DNA of 45,820 nucleotides from Mesorhizobium norvegicum. GTDB taxonomy: Bacteria; Pseudomonadota; Alphaproteobacteria; Rhizobiales; Rhizobiaceae. The DNA is taken from positions 1-45,820 of the forward strand of contig NZ_SMYZ01000133.1 in the NCBI RefSeq assembly GCF_004919685.1, in the 5' to 3' direction. The first letter of the stretch is position 1, and each line of letters starts with the position of its first letter. The notes under the pieces are model-generated. The model saw only the letters and a list, made by a program, of their open reading frames with translations. It ran no database searches and had not been told where the DNA came from. Positions 33,786 to 41,818 of the stretch are shown in pieces. The translations under genes and the position numbers were made by a program.

Positions 33786-34075
33786 TAGCGGCCGCCGGAA
33801 TGCAACCAAAATCTTTTGGTTGAGATAAAAAAGCTACGTTGGTTGGACTGCCGTGTGAGCCTGCACGGCCGTGGCGGGTAGGCTTCATTACGCCTTTCTG
33901 AGTGTATTTTGTGCGAATTCTGGCTATTTCTGCCTATTTTTAGGCATTTGCCTGCCGAAAATGCATCTCAACCAAAAACTTATAAAATTCGCAATTTGGG
34001 GATTGTCGAGCAAAACCAATGCGAATACGGTTGAGTTGGTTAGAAGCATTTTCTTCGTGACGAGAGGTGTCCGAT
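33786..34075. promoter_or_regulatory. Intergenic region with TTGGTTG boxes before the cupin gene
   Basis: 290 bases, AT-rich from about 33900. A perfect dyad with 9-base arms and a 2-base centre (caaccaaaa, 33803-33811; ttttggttg, 33814-33822) lies 18 bases after the GMC stop. Further boxes are ttggttgg (33839-33846), tcaaccaa (33968-33975) and ttggtt (34036-34041). The two-base loop is too tight for an efficient terminator, so operator function is favoured. This gap probably holds a second promoter, driving the cupin-LVIVD-RidA-GST-dehydrogenase genes. Confidence 0.55.
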
Positions 34076-35227
34076 ATGTCCCTGGCGCAACCAGCTAACG
34101 ATGTGCTCACCAACAAGAAGGCAGCACTCAAGGGCCTCTATGACGCCCTCTACGCGAAAAACATGTTTCCGTTCTGGGCGACCTCGGAAGGTGTCGACCA
34201 TGACGAGATCAAGCAGCTGATGGCGACGTCGAAGGCCGTTCCCTTCGTGTGGTCCTATTCGGACATCGAGCCGCTGCTGCAGCGCGCCGCCGAGCTGGTG
34301 ACCATGGACGACAGCGAGCGCCGTTCGCTGATCCTGGTCAATCCTGGCCTTGCGCCCAAACGCGCATCGGTCAGCACCATGTACACCGCCTACCGCTTGA
34401 ATGATCCCGACGAGATCATGCCGCCGCACAAGCATTCGCCGAGCGCCATCCGCTTCGGCCTGACCGGCAAGGGCAACTTCACCGGCGTCGAGGGCGAAGA
34501 CGTGGTCTTCGGCCCGGGCGACATGGTGCTGACGCCCAACGACGCCTGGCACAATCATGGCACCGTCGGCGGCGAGCAGGCGGTCAACCTGTCGGTGCTC
34601 GACCTGCCGCTGGTCGAAACGCTGCATGCCGTCCATTTCGACCACAAATACACCGAGATGGTCGACGGCAAGGAAGTCGAGAAGAAGGTGCAGACCGCCC
34701 GCTATCCGAGCGACTACTCACAGCGCATCTATGGCGAGGGTGGGCTGATGCCGCGTTTCGTCGACCACAAGCGCGGCGGCGGCCTGTCGTCGCCGATGTA
34801 TGTCTATCGCTGGGAGAAGATGGAAGCGGTCCTCGATGCCCACAAGGATTGGGATGGCGACCCCCATGAAGGCATCGTCATCGACTATGTCGATCCGACC
34901 ACCGGCGGGCCGGTCTTCCACACCATCAATTTCTACGTGCAGATGCTGCGCCCCGGTGAGAAGACCTTGCCGCAGCGCGAGACCGCCAGCCTGCTTCTGG
35001 CGCCGTTCCGCGGCAACGGCCATTCGATCATCGACGGCAAACGCTATGACTGGAACCAGTTCGACACCATCGCCATACCCGGCGGTTCGTGGGTCGAACA
35101 TGTCAACGGCTCTTCCAGCGAGCCGGTGATCTTCTTCGGCGCCACCGATGCGCCGACGCAAAAGGCGCTGCTCCTCTACAAGCGCTGGGGCCGCAACCAG
35201 GCCGGCGATCTGCTTCGCCTCGTCTAG
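34076..35227 (+). CDS. Gentisate 1,2-dioxygenase-like bicupin
   Basis: 383-residue double-cupin protein of the gentisate/1-hydroxy-2-naphthoate dioxygenase family, which uses Fe(II) and O2 to open an aromatic ring next to a carboxylate. The N-terminal cupin has metal-binding candidates His118 and His120 (PPHKHSPSAIRFGLTG) and His159/His161 (TPNDAWHNHGTV). The second cupin (VQMLRPGEKTLPQRETASLL, IAIPGGSWVEH) lacks the full set, which is normal for the family. Length fits. True substrates in this family include gentisate, salicylate and substituted or amino-salicylates; sequence alone does not decide. I chose the ATG at 34076 because GAGAGG lies before it. It heads a same-strand run with the LVIVD, RidA, GST and dehydrogenase genes. 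Confidence 0.87.
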   Translation: MSLAQPANDVLTNKKAALKGLYDALYAKNMFPFWATSEGVDHDEIKQLMATSKAVPFVWSYSDIEPLLQRAAELVTMDDSERRSLILVNPGLAPKRASVSTMYTAYRLNDPDEIMPPHKHSPSAIRFGLTGKGNFTGVEGEDVVFGPGDMVLTPNDAWHNHGTVGGEQAVNLSVLDLPLVETLHAVHFDHKYTEMVDGKEVEKKVQTARYPSDYSQRIYGEGGLMPRFVDHKRGGGLSSPMYVYRWEKMEAVLDAHKDWDGDPHEGIVIDYVDPTTGGPVFHTINFYVQMLRPGEKTLPQRETASLLLAPFRGNGHSIIDGKRYDWNQFDTIAIPGGSWVEHVNGSSSEPVIFFGATDAPTQKALLLYKRWGRNQAGDLLRLV

Positions 35228-35255
35228 TTTCCGGTCCTTCGGCAAGCACTGTCCT

Positions 35256-35270
35256 GCCGCCAATGGCGGC
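35256..35270 (+). other. Intra-operon hairpin upstream of LVIVD gene
   Basis: gccgcc-aat-ggcggc forms a 6-bp GC stem that can extend by three more pairs, one of them a wobble. It lies 28 bases after the cupin stop and 12 bases before the LVIVD start, overlapping that gene's ribosome-binding region. It could tune translation or mRNA stability; no T-run follows, so it is not a classical terminator. Confidence 0.4.
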
Positions 35271-35282
35271 GGGGACATCGAG

Positions 35283-36440
35283 ATGACGTTTCAGCAGCAA
35301 GGGCGTATGCATTTGGTTTCGGCGTTCAACACCAAGCAGATCGGCCACGTCGACTGCCCAGGCGGCGGCCAGGTCTGGGTCGACGGCAACATCCTCTATA
35401 TCGGCCACATGCGGCCGCCGAGCGGCACGACGCTGGTCGATATTTCCGACCCACGCAATCCGCGCAAGATAGCCACGATCGATGTTCCGCCTGGCTGGCA
35501 CTCGCACAAGGTGCGCGCCAAGGACGGGCTGATGATCATCAACCACGAGCGCTTTGGCGATGCCGGCCCGGCCGATTTCGGCGGCGGACTGGCGCTCTAC
35601 GACACCACCAAGCCGACACAGCCCAAGCTCATCTCGAAATGGATAACCGGCGGCAAGGGCGTTCATCGCTACGACTTCGACGGCCGTTACGTCTACATCT
35701 CGCCGACAGCCGACGGTTATGTCGGCAATATCGTGATGATCCTCGACCTGATCGATCCCACGAAGCCAGTCGAGGTCGGACGCTGGTGGATACCCGGCCA
35801 ATGGACCGGCGGCGGCGAAGAATACCCCTGGCATGACTATGTCACGCCGCGTTGCCACCATCCGCTGCGCATGGGCGACCGGCTCTTTGTCAGCTACTGG
35901 CATCACGGCCTGTTCATCCTCGACATTTCGGACATCACCAAGCCGAAGCTGATCTCGCACGTCAATTCGAGCCCAAGCTTTCCGCATCCCACACACACCT
36001 GCCTGCCGATTCCACAGCCGCTCAAGGGCCGCAACATCATGGTGGTGGCGGACGAGGACGTCGCCAAACTCCGCCCTTCGCCGCCGGCCTTTACCTGGAT
36101 CTACGACATTACCGACGAGACCAACCCGTTGCCGATCTCGACCTTCCAGGTGCCGGGCCTCGACCCGGACGGCGCGCCGCAGCCGCCGATGACGGGCTGC
36201 CATCAGCCTTCCGAACGGTTCAAGGGCACGATCATTCCGTTTGCATGGTTCGCGCAGGGGCTGCGCCTCGTCGACATCGCCGACCCGTTCGCGCCAAAGG
36301 AAGTCGGCCATTTCATACCCGACGCGCCGGAGGGGGCGGAGCGTTCCTCGTCCAACGACGTGACCATCGACGACCGTGGCATCGTCTACCTGATCGATCG
36401 TATCCGTGGCGTCGACATCATCGAAACCAGTGTTCTCTAG
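35283..36440 (+). CDS. LVIVD-repeat beta-propeller-like protein
   Basis: 385-residue protein made of LVIVD-type repeats, which fold into propeller-like sheets. Repeats are visible as TTLVDISDPRNPRKIATIDV, LALYDTTKPTQPKLISKWIT, VMILDLIDPTKPVEVGRWW, LFILDISDITKPKLISHV and LRLVDIADPFAPKEVGHF. Many histidines lie between blades (WHSHKVRA, YPWHDYVTPRCHHPLRMG, HPTHTCLPIP, TGCHQPSERF) and could bind metal. There is no signal peptide, so it appears cytoplasmic. No reaction is established for the family to my knowledge; placement beside a ring-cleaving dioxygenase suggests a hydrolase, isomerase or binding role in the same pathway. I chose the ATG at 35283; an open frame extends upstream but overlaps the cupin gene. 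Confidence 0.82.
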   Translation: MTFQQQGRMHLVSAFNTKQIGHVDCPGGGQVWVDGNILYIGHMRPPSGTTLVDISDPRNPRKIATIDVPPGWHSHKVRAKDGLMIINHERFGDAGPADFGGGLALYDTTKPTQPKLISKWITGGKGVHRYDFDGRYVYISPTADGYVGNIVMILDLIDPTKPVEVGRWWIPGQWTGGGEEYPWHDYVTPRCHHPLRMGDRLFVSYWHHGLFILDISDITKPKLISHVNSSPSFPHPTHTCLPIPQPLKGRNIMVVADEDVAKLRPSPPAFTWIYDITDETNPLPISTFQVPGLDPDGAPQPPMTGCHQPSERFKGTIIPFAWFAQGLRLVDIADPFAPKEVGHFIPDAPEGAERSSSNDVTIDDRGIVYLIDRIRGVDIIETSVL

Positions 36441-36446
36441 GGGGGT

Positions 36447-36857
36447 ATGTTGAGCGACAGCACGCGAAAATCCGCCAGCCACTACGCCATCGGCAACAAG
36501 AACCCGAACCTGCCGTTTCATCCGGCGGTGCGTGCCGGCGATTTCATCTTCGTCTCGGGCCAGGTGCCGAAGGACGAGAACAACAACATGATCAGCGGCA
36601 CGATCGAGGAAGAGACGCTGGCCACGCTGAAGACCATCGCGCGCGTCATCGCGCATGAAGGCGCGACGCTGTCGGATGTCGTGCGGATCACCACCTATCT
36701 CGAAGATACGCGCGATTTCGGCCGCTACAACAAGGCGTTCCTCGAAGGCATCGGCGACGCCGTCCTGGCGCGCACGACCGTCGAGGCAAAGGCGGTCATC
36801 AACACCAAGATCGAAATGGACGCCATCGTCTACAAGCCGCTGCCGGCGGGCAAGTAG
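36447..36857 (+). CDS. RidA-family (YjgF/UK114) protein
   Basis: 136-residue RidA-like protein. Family landmarks are GDFIFVSGQVPKDENNN, the helix TLATLKTIARVIAHEGATLS, DVVRITTYLEDTRDF, then ARTTVEAKAV with the conserved arginine (Arg109) that binds the substrate carboxylate in active RidA, and KIEMDAIVYKP with the matching Glu123. Active members hydrolyse reactive enamine/imine intermediates to ketones and ammonia, and some work as aminomuconate-type deaminases in aromatic pathways. Keeping the arginine supports activity here. It starts 6 bases after the LVIVD stop and lies 26 bases before the GST gene, so it belongs to the same operon and may act on a nitrogen-containing ring-cleavage product. 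Confidence 0.9.
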   Translation: MLSDSTRKSASHYAIGNKNPNLPFHPAVRAGDFIFVSGQVPKDENNNMISGTIEEETLATLKTIARVIAHEGATLSDVVRITTYLEDTRDFGRYNKAFLEGIGDAVLARTTVEAKAVINTKIEMDAIVYKPLPAGK

Positions 36858-36883
36858 GCCTTGGACACAATCGAGGAGACGAC

Positions 36884-37504
36884 ATGTACAAGCTGTTAGG
36901 CCGCCAGACATCAGGCAACGTCCAGAAGGTGCTCTTCATGCTCGAGGAGCTTGGGGCGTCCTACAAGCGCGAGGATTATGGCCGCCAGTTCGAGAACACC
37001 CAGACGGCGGAATACAAGGCGCTCAACCCGACCTCCAAGGTGCCGACGCTGGTCGACGGCGACACCGTGATCTGGGAGTCCAACACCATCCTGCGCTATC
37101 TCGCGGCATCCGGCGGCGAACAGTTGAATGGCGCCACGCCGGCGGAAAAGACCGAGGTCGAGCGCTGGATGGACTTCCTGCTGGCGGCGGTCAATCCGGG
37201 CTACCTGGCGGCCTTCAAGGGCGCCAAGCTCACACCCGAGGAACAGACCGCGGAATACAAGGAACAGGTGAAGGACCTTGTCGCGCAGCTCAAGATCGTC
37301 GACGGCCACCTGGCCGGCAAGGACTTCCTGGCGCTCGGCAAGCTGACCCTCGCCGACATCGCCTGCGCGCCCATCCTGAAGCGCTGCGTCGATTTCAAGA
37401 TCGACCGGCCGTCGATGCCCGATCTGGAGCGCTGGGTTGCCGCGATCGCCGCTCGGCCGGCCTTCAAGACGGCAACCACTGCTGCTCCCGCAAAGGCGGC
37501 ATGA
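36884..37504 (+). CDS. Glutathione S-transferase family protein
   Basis: 206-residue soluble enzyme. The thioredoxin-fold N-terminal domain (YKLLGRQTSGNVQKVLFMLE) carries a likely catalytic Ser10. The cis-proline and glutathione-binding stretch is NPTSKVPTLVDGDTVIWESN. The helical C-terminal domain has the usual capping motif (LTLADIACAPILKRCVDF). Members near gentisate-type dioxygenases often act as maleylpyruvate isomerases, using glutathione to convert the ring-cleavage product before hydrolysis. That is a reasonable guess here, but general conjugation cannot be excluded. GGAGACGAC precedes the ATG. The stop codon is adjacent to or overlaps the next start (ATGATG), indicating coupling. Confidence 0.88.
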   Translation: MYKLLGRQTSGNVQKVLFMLEELGASYKREDYGRQFENTQTAEYKALNPTSKVPTLVDGDTVIWESNTILRYLAASGGEQLNGATPAEKTEVERWMDFLLAAVNPGYLAAFKGAKLTPEEQTAEYKEQVKDLVAQLKIVDGHLAGKDFLALGKLTLADIACAPILKRCVDFKIDRPSMPDLERWVAAIAARPAFKTATTAAPAKAA

Positions 37505-38433
37505 TGATCAAGCGCGCCGCCCTCATCGGACTGGGAACGATGGGTCCGGGCATTGCCGCGCGGCTTTCGCGCGGCGGGCTCGATGTCACGGCGTATGATG
37601 TTTCGCCGGGGGCAGTCGAGCGTGCCCGCGGCATGCTCGATCTTGCCGGCGGCGTGCTCGACCGTCTCGACATCAAGGCGCCCGGGACAGGCGCAGGCAG
37701 CGTGCGTTTCGTCGAAACGATCGCCGAGGCCGTCGACGGCGCCGAACTGGTCATCGAGAATGTGCCCGAGAATATCGACATCAAGGCGCAGACCTATCGT
37801 GACATCGATCCGCTGATCGGCCCGTCGGTCATCGTCGCTTCCGACACGTCGGGCATCCCGATCACCAAGCTGCAGGCGCATATCTCGCATCCCGAGCGGA
37901 TGGTCGGCATGCACTGGTCGAACCCGCCGCACATCATCCCGATGATCGAGGTGATCGGCGGCGAAAAGACCGCGCCTGAAACCGTGGCGACGATCCGCGA
38001 CCTCATCCGCTCGATCGGCCTGCTGCCGGTGGTGGTGAAGAAGGACGTTCCAGGCTTCGTCGAGAACCGCGTGCTCTATGCGCTGCTGCGCGAGGCCGTC
38101 GACCTTGTCGAGCGCGGCGTCATCGAGCCGGAGGATCTCGACACCTGCGTGTCGTGGGGCATCGGCTACAAGATCGCCGTCATCGGCCCGATGGCGCTGC
38201 TCGATATGGCGGGGCTGGACATCTACAAATCCGTCTCATCCTTCCTGAATGCCGATCTCTCCAAGCGTGACGATGTCGCGCCGATGGTGCTGGAGAAGAC
38301 GGCTGCGTCGAAGTTCGGCATCAAGTCGGGCGAGGGCATGTTTGCCTACACGCCCGAGCAGACAAAGGCGCTGCAAGGCGAACGGGCGCGCAAGCTCGTC
38401 GCGGTGCGGCGCATCCTGGAAGGCCGGGAGTAG
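37504..38433 (+). CDS. 3-hydroxyacyl-CoA dehydrogenase family protein
   Basis: 309-residue NAD(P)-dependent dehydrogenase. The N-terminal Rossmann domain shows ALIGLGTMGPGIAARLSRGG and the acidic YDVS, ELVIENVPENIDIKAQTYRD, and the catalytic His/Asn region GMHWSNPPHIIPMIEVI. The C-terminal domain has VVVKKDVPGFVENRVLYALL and GPMALLDMAGLD. Family members oxidise 3-hydroxyacyl-CoAs or related beta-hydroxy acids. The ATG at 37504 is preferred because of the purine-rich sequence upstream; an ATG at 37501 overlaps the GST stop and is equally in frame. It ends the run of enzyme genes; the transporter genes begin 130 bases later. The substrate is probably a later intermediate of the same pathway. 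Confidence 0.9.
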   Translation: MIKRAALIGLGTMGPGIAARLSRGGLDVTAYDVSPGAVERARGMLDLAGGVLDRLDIKAPGTGAGSVRFVETIAEAVDGAELVIENVPENIDIKAQTYRDIDPLIGPSVIVASDTSGIPITKLQAHISHPERMVGMHWSNPPHIIPMIEVIGGEKTAPETVATIRDLIRSIGLLPVVVKKDVPGFVENRVLYALLREAVDLVERGVIEPEDLDTCVSWGIGYKIAVIGPMALLDMAGLDIYKSVSSFLNADLSKRDDVAPMVLEKTAASKFGIKSGEGMFAYTPEQTKALQGERARKLVAVRRILEGRE

Positions 38434-38563
38434 CCAATGTCACATGGTGCGCACAGGGCAGGCCGGTTTGAGGAGTTCCACCGGTCGGCTGTTTGTGTGA
38501 AGGGCGCCTTCGCCATCAAGATGGTGCGGGTGCGGCAGAAAACAGTGCGCGGGGCGACAAGCC

Positions 38564-39394
38564 ATGCGCATTGAAACCATTCGAGCCGCAGGCGACAGGC
38601 CGGTCCATATCCGCCATGACGATCTGATCTCCGCCAAGGGCGTTTCGGTGGTCATCGCCCGGCAGCTGATCCTCAGCGATATCGATCTCTCGGTGCCGAA
38701 GGGGTCGTTCGTCTCCCTTATCGGTCCTTCCGGCTGTGGCAAGAGCACCTTGCTCAAGGTGCTGGCCGGGCTGGTGCAGCCGACCCAGGGCAGCGTTTCG
38801 ATCGCCGGGCTCGCGCCGGTCGAGGCGGCGCGCAAGCGCATGATCGGCCTCGTCTTTCAGGACGCCAATCTGCTGCCGTGGAAGAACGCCGTCGACAATG
38901 CGTCGCTGCTGCTCGGCATCGCCGACAAGTCGCTGTCGCGCTCGGATTTGCGCGCGCGCGGCCAGGAAATGCTGGAGCTGGTGGGGCTGGGCGATAGCGC
39001 CCACAAGCGCCCAAACGAACTGTCGGGTGGCATGCGGCAGCGGGTCGCCATCGCACGGGCCCTGGCGCTCGATCCGGCGGTGCTGCTGATGGACGAACCG
39101 TTCGGCGCGCTCGACGCAATCACCCGCGATTCCATGGGCCAGTCGCTGCTGGAGATATGGCTGCGTACCGGCAAGACGATCGTGCTCGTCACCCATTCCA
39201 TCGACGAGGCCATCCATCTGTCGCGCCATGTTCACGTGCTGGGGATCAAGCCGGGGCGGATCACCGAGAGCCTCGACATTGCGCTGCCTTATCCGCGCGA
39301 CCTGTCGGTCACCGAAGATCCGGAGTTCGTCAGGCTGGTGGTTCAGTTGCGGACGATGCTGCGCTCCAGCCATCAACCGGGAGGCGCGTCATGA
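38564..39394 (+). CDS. ABC importer ATPase (SsuB/TauB-type)
   Basis: 276-residue cytoplasmic ATPase of the nitrate/sulfonate/taurine type. Walker A GPSGCGKST (about residues 54-62), Q-loop LVFQDANLLPW, signature LSGGMRQRVAIARAL, Walker B LLMDEPFGALD and the switch histidine in VTHSIDEA are all present. It forms an importer with the downstream permease and binding protein. It overlaps the permease gene by 4 bases (ATGA), so the two are translationally coupled. The 130 bases upstream, after the dehydrogenase gene, contain no gene. The importer probably feeds the catabolic enzymes upstream, which gives context for a substrate but does not identify it. Confidence 0.95.
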   Translation: MRIETIRAAGDRPVHIRHDDLISAKGVSVVIARQLILSDIDLSVPKGSFVSLIGPSGCGKSTLLKVLAGLVQPTQGSVSIAGLAPVEAARKRMIGLVFQDANLLPWKNAVDNASLLLGIADKSLSRSDLRARGQEMLELVGLGDSAHKRPNELSGGMRQRVAIARALALDPAVLLMDEPFGALDAITRDSMGQSLLEIWLRTGKTIVLVTHSIDEAIHLSRHVHVLGIKPGRITESLDIALPYPRDLSVTEDPEFVRLVVQLRTMLRSSHQPGGAS

Positions 39395-40206
39395 GCGACC
39401 AACCCATCACGGACCTTTCCGAGCCGCGGCTCGCCTCCAGCTGGAGCGCTGCGACCGGCAGCTGGCTTCCGGCGGTCATCCTGCTGCTGGTGACAATCGT
39501 GCTTTGGGAAGCCGCCGTGCGTATCTTTGCCATATCCGCCTTCATCATTCCCGCCCCTTCCGAGATCGCGAAGTCGCTGGTCGCGCAATGGGGCACGCTC
39601 ATGCAGGCGACGCTGGTGACGGCGGGCGAGATCCTGTTCGGCTTCCTGGTCTCGGTCGTGGTCGGCATTGCCATTGCGCTGGTCATCGTGCGCTTCGACT
39701 GGCTGGGACGCGCGCTGTATCCACTGGTGGTGCTGTTCCAGAACGTACCGAAAGTCGCACTCGCGCCGATCTTCATCCTCTGGTTCGGCTACGGGCTGGC
39801 GCCCAAGATCGGCCTGATCCTGGTCATCGCCTTCTTCCCGGTGACGCTGTCCATGCTGGCGGGCATGCAATCGGTCGACCGCTCGCTGCTGGCGCTGATG
39901 AATTCGGTCGGGGCCAGCCCGACGCAGATCCTGTTCAGGATCCGCGTTCCGCACTCGCTGCCGAACCTGATGGCCGGAACCAAGATCGCCGCCACCTTGA
40001 GTGTGATCGGCGCCATCGTCGGCGAATTTGCCGGCGCTTCCGACGGTCTCGGCTACGTCATCCAGTTCGCTTCGACCCAGCTTGATACGGCGCTGGTCTT
40101 CGCAGCGCTGCTGCTGGTTTCCGTGCTGGGCATCACCTTTTACTACGCCGCCGAAATCCTCGAACGCATCGTGGTGCCGTGGGCGCCGAAATTCAGCCAG
40201 TCCTAG
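39391..40206 (+). CDS. ABC importer permease (SsuC/TauC-type)
   Basis: 271-residue inner-membrane permease with about six transmembrane segments, for example WLPAVILLLVTIVLWEAAV near residues 25-43 and VVLFQNVPKVALAPIFILWF. The cytoplasmic coupling loop is typical of the family (MNSVGASPTQILFRIRVPHS, then LPNLMAGTKIAATLSVIGAI and VGEFAGASDGLGYVI). GGGAGG lies upstream of the ATG at 39391. It overlaps the ATPase gene and is followed, 39 bases on, by the binding-protein gene. Confidence 0.94.
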   Translation: MSDQPITDLSEPRLASSWSAATGSWLPAVILLLVTIVLWEAAVRIFAISAFIIPAPSEIAKSLVAQWGTLMQATLVTAGEILFGFLVSVVVGIAIALVIVRFDWLGRALYPLVVLFQNVPKVALAPIFILWFGYGLAPKIGLILVIAFFPVTLSMLAGMQSVDRSLLALMNSVGASPTQILFRIRVPHSLPNLMAGTKIAATLSVIGAIVGEFAGASDGLGYVIQFASTQLDTALVFAALLLVSVLGITFYYAAEILERIVVPWAPKFSQS

Positions 40207-40245
40207 GCCCGCTCGATCAATCAACGTCATAAAAGGGAACAAAAA

Positions 40246-41256
40246 ATGCTGAGACGCTCACTTATCAAGGCCGCTACCGTCGCGGCTTTTGTCACAGCAC
40301 TCGGCTTCTCCGGTGCGGCTCTGGCGGCCGACAAGGTCAACGTCCAGCTCGACTGGGTGGTGCGCGGCAATCACGCCATGTTCTTTGTCGGCAAGGAAAA
40401 GGGCTTCTTCGCCAAGAACGACATCGATGTGGCCGAGATCCGCAAGGGCTCCGGCTCGCCGGACGCGATGCGGCTGGTGGGCAATGAGAACGCTGATTTC
40501 GGGTTCGGCGATCTTCCCACGCTCGCCGTCGCACGGTCGCAGAATGTTCCGGTCGTGGCGCTGGCGGCGGTCAATCAGCAATCGCCGCTGGGGATCATTT
40601 CGCTGGCCAAGACATTGAAGCTCGCAAAGCCGTCCGACCTCAAGGGACTGACCATCGGCATTCATCCGGCCGGCTCCACCTACATCTTCTTCAAGGGTTT
40701 CCTGGCCGCCAACGGCCTGACCGAAAAGGACATGACGCTGAACAGCGTCTCGCCGCCCTATGAAAGCTACCTGCTGCTTGGCCGGGTTCAGACGGTCGTC
40801 GGCTATGTCGACGCGGAGGTTCCCGAACTGGAGGCAAAGGCTGGAGGCCCAGGCTCACTCAGCATCATGATGGGGGCGGACTACGGCTGGAAGGCCTATG
40901 GCTCGGGCCTGTTCACCTCGCAGGCGATGATCAAGGACAAGCCGGACGTCGTGCGCCGCTTCGTCAAGGCCTACAGGGAGGCCTTCGACTACGTCGTGGC
41001 TCATCCGGAAGAGGCTGCCGAGATCACGGCCAAGGCAGCGCCCGGCTATGCGGAGAAGAAGGATGTGCTGCTGGCGCAGATCAACGCCGACATCGCATCG
41101 ACGTTCAGCAGCCCCGACACCAAGGAACATGGTCTTGGCTGGATGACGAAGACACAGTGGGAGGAGACCTTGAAGACGCTGACGGATCAGGGCGTGCTCA
41201 AGGCGGCGTTGTCGGCGGACGACGTCTTCACCGACGCATTCCTGGCAAAAGAATAA
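40246..41256 (+). CDS. Periplasmic binding protein of SsuA / NMT1-THI5 type
   Basis: 336-residue periplasmic ligand-binding protein that completes the importer. A signal peptide (AATVAAFVTALGFSGAALAA) is followed by the NMT1/SsuA fold: VQLDWVVRGNHAMFFVGKEK, GFFAKNDIDVAEIRKGSGSP, DFGFGDLPTLAVARSQNVPV, LKGLTIGIHPAGSTYIFFKG and a late DVVRRFVKAYREAFDYVVAH. Relatives bind sulfonates, pyrimidine precursors, riboflavin, nitrate or aromatic acids. The conserved Trp in VQLDWVV and the following GNHA are typical of the branch that binds aromatic or heterocyclic ligands, but this is only suggestive. AGGGAAC lies before the ATG. It is the last gene of the catabolic island. Confidence 0.93.
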   Translation: MLRRSLIKAATVAAFVTALGFSGAALAADKVNVQLDWVVRGNHAMFFVGKEKGFFAKNDIDVAEIRKGSGSPDAMRLVGNENADFGFGDLPTLAVARSQNVPVVALAAVNQQSPLGIISLAKTLKLAKPSDLKGLTIGIHPAGSTYIFFKGFLAANGLTEKDMTLNSVSPPYESYLLLGRVQTVVGYVDAEVPELEAKAGGPGSLSIMMGADYGWKAYGSGLFTSQAMIKDKPDVVRRFVKAYREAFDYVVAHPEEAAEITAKAAPGYAEKKDVLLAQINADIASTFSSPDTKEHGLGWMTKTQWEETLKTLTDQGVLKAALSADDVFTDAFLAKE

Positions 41257-41294
41257 GGGGCGCGCGGTGTTCGAACGGACGGAGCGATGAGCGC

Positions 41295-41720
41295 CTATCG
41301 GCAGACCAGGCTGTCCTGCGCCACGGCGCAGGACACCGCACGCTCGCCTTTGGCTGCATCGGCGTGGTCGAGCGTGACCTGCACGCGGGTGGCATATGCG
41401 CGGCCAGACAGGCCGCACCAAAGCCGCTCGACGGGCAGGTTCTCGCGTTTGTCGTTGAGGATCGTGAACGTGCCGGTCTTCGCATCGAACCAGAGTTCGA
41501 TGCGAGCGCTCTTGCCCGGTTCGACCGTTGCGATCCCGGCCGAATACCAGTGCGCGAAGTCGGCGTTGCAGGACAGGCCTTCGCTGCCCGCATTCGAAAT
41601 CGTCAACGGAACCATGTCGAGCCCGTCAGTGCCGGTGCGGACGCTGACATGGTGCAACTCAACCGCGTTGGCGAAGGACGATAACGCCAGCATCACCGGA
41701 AGGGCATAACGGATCTTCAC
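41295..41720 (-). CDS. Small exported hypothetical protein
   Basis: 141-residue predicted periplasmic protein with a signal peptide (MKIRYALPVMLALSSFANAV) and a mature domain of about 120 residues, probably beta-rich (VELHHVSVRTGTDGLDMVPL, TVEPGKSARIELWFDAKTG). Four cysteines (GLSCNADF, ERLWCGLS, AVSCAVAQDSLVCR) suggest disulfides. I do not recognise a family. The start is GTG at 41720, weakly supported by upstream purines. It lies alone on the minus strand between two plus-strand transport operons, with its 3' end 38 bases from the SsuA-like stop, so both neighbours' transcripts meet or diverge here. Function unknown. Confidence 0.75.
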   Translation of the reverse strand: MKIRYALPVMLALSSFANAVELHHVSVRTGTDGLDMVPLTISNAGSEGLSCNADFAHWYSAGIATVEPGKSARIELWFDAKTGTFTILNDKRENLPVERLWCGLSGRAYATRVQVTLDHADAAKGERAVSCAVAQDSLVCR

Positions 41721-41818
41721 TTTGCCTGAGCTCCATGTGTAATTTTCCTAGGCAGTCTATCTCGCTTTCGCGCAATAACAATAAGAATATTGATTGGTAA
41801 AACAGCAGAGAGGGTAAC

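Noticed and set aside
32151..33809. 552-codon minus-strand open frame opposite GMC copy B
   Set aside because: Antisense to intact GMC motifs; rich in Arg, His and Ala without structure.
33803..33822. Dyad after GMC copy B as an intrinsic terminator
   Set aside because: The loop would be two bases, the arms are AT-rich and no T-run follows; an operator fits better, given matching boxes elsewhere in the island.
35103..36911. 602-codon minus-strand open frame opposite the LVIVD and RidA genes
   Set aside because: It spans two well-supported plus-strand genes and has no family features.
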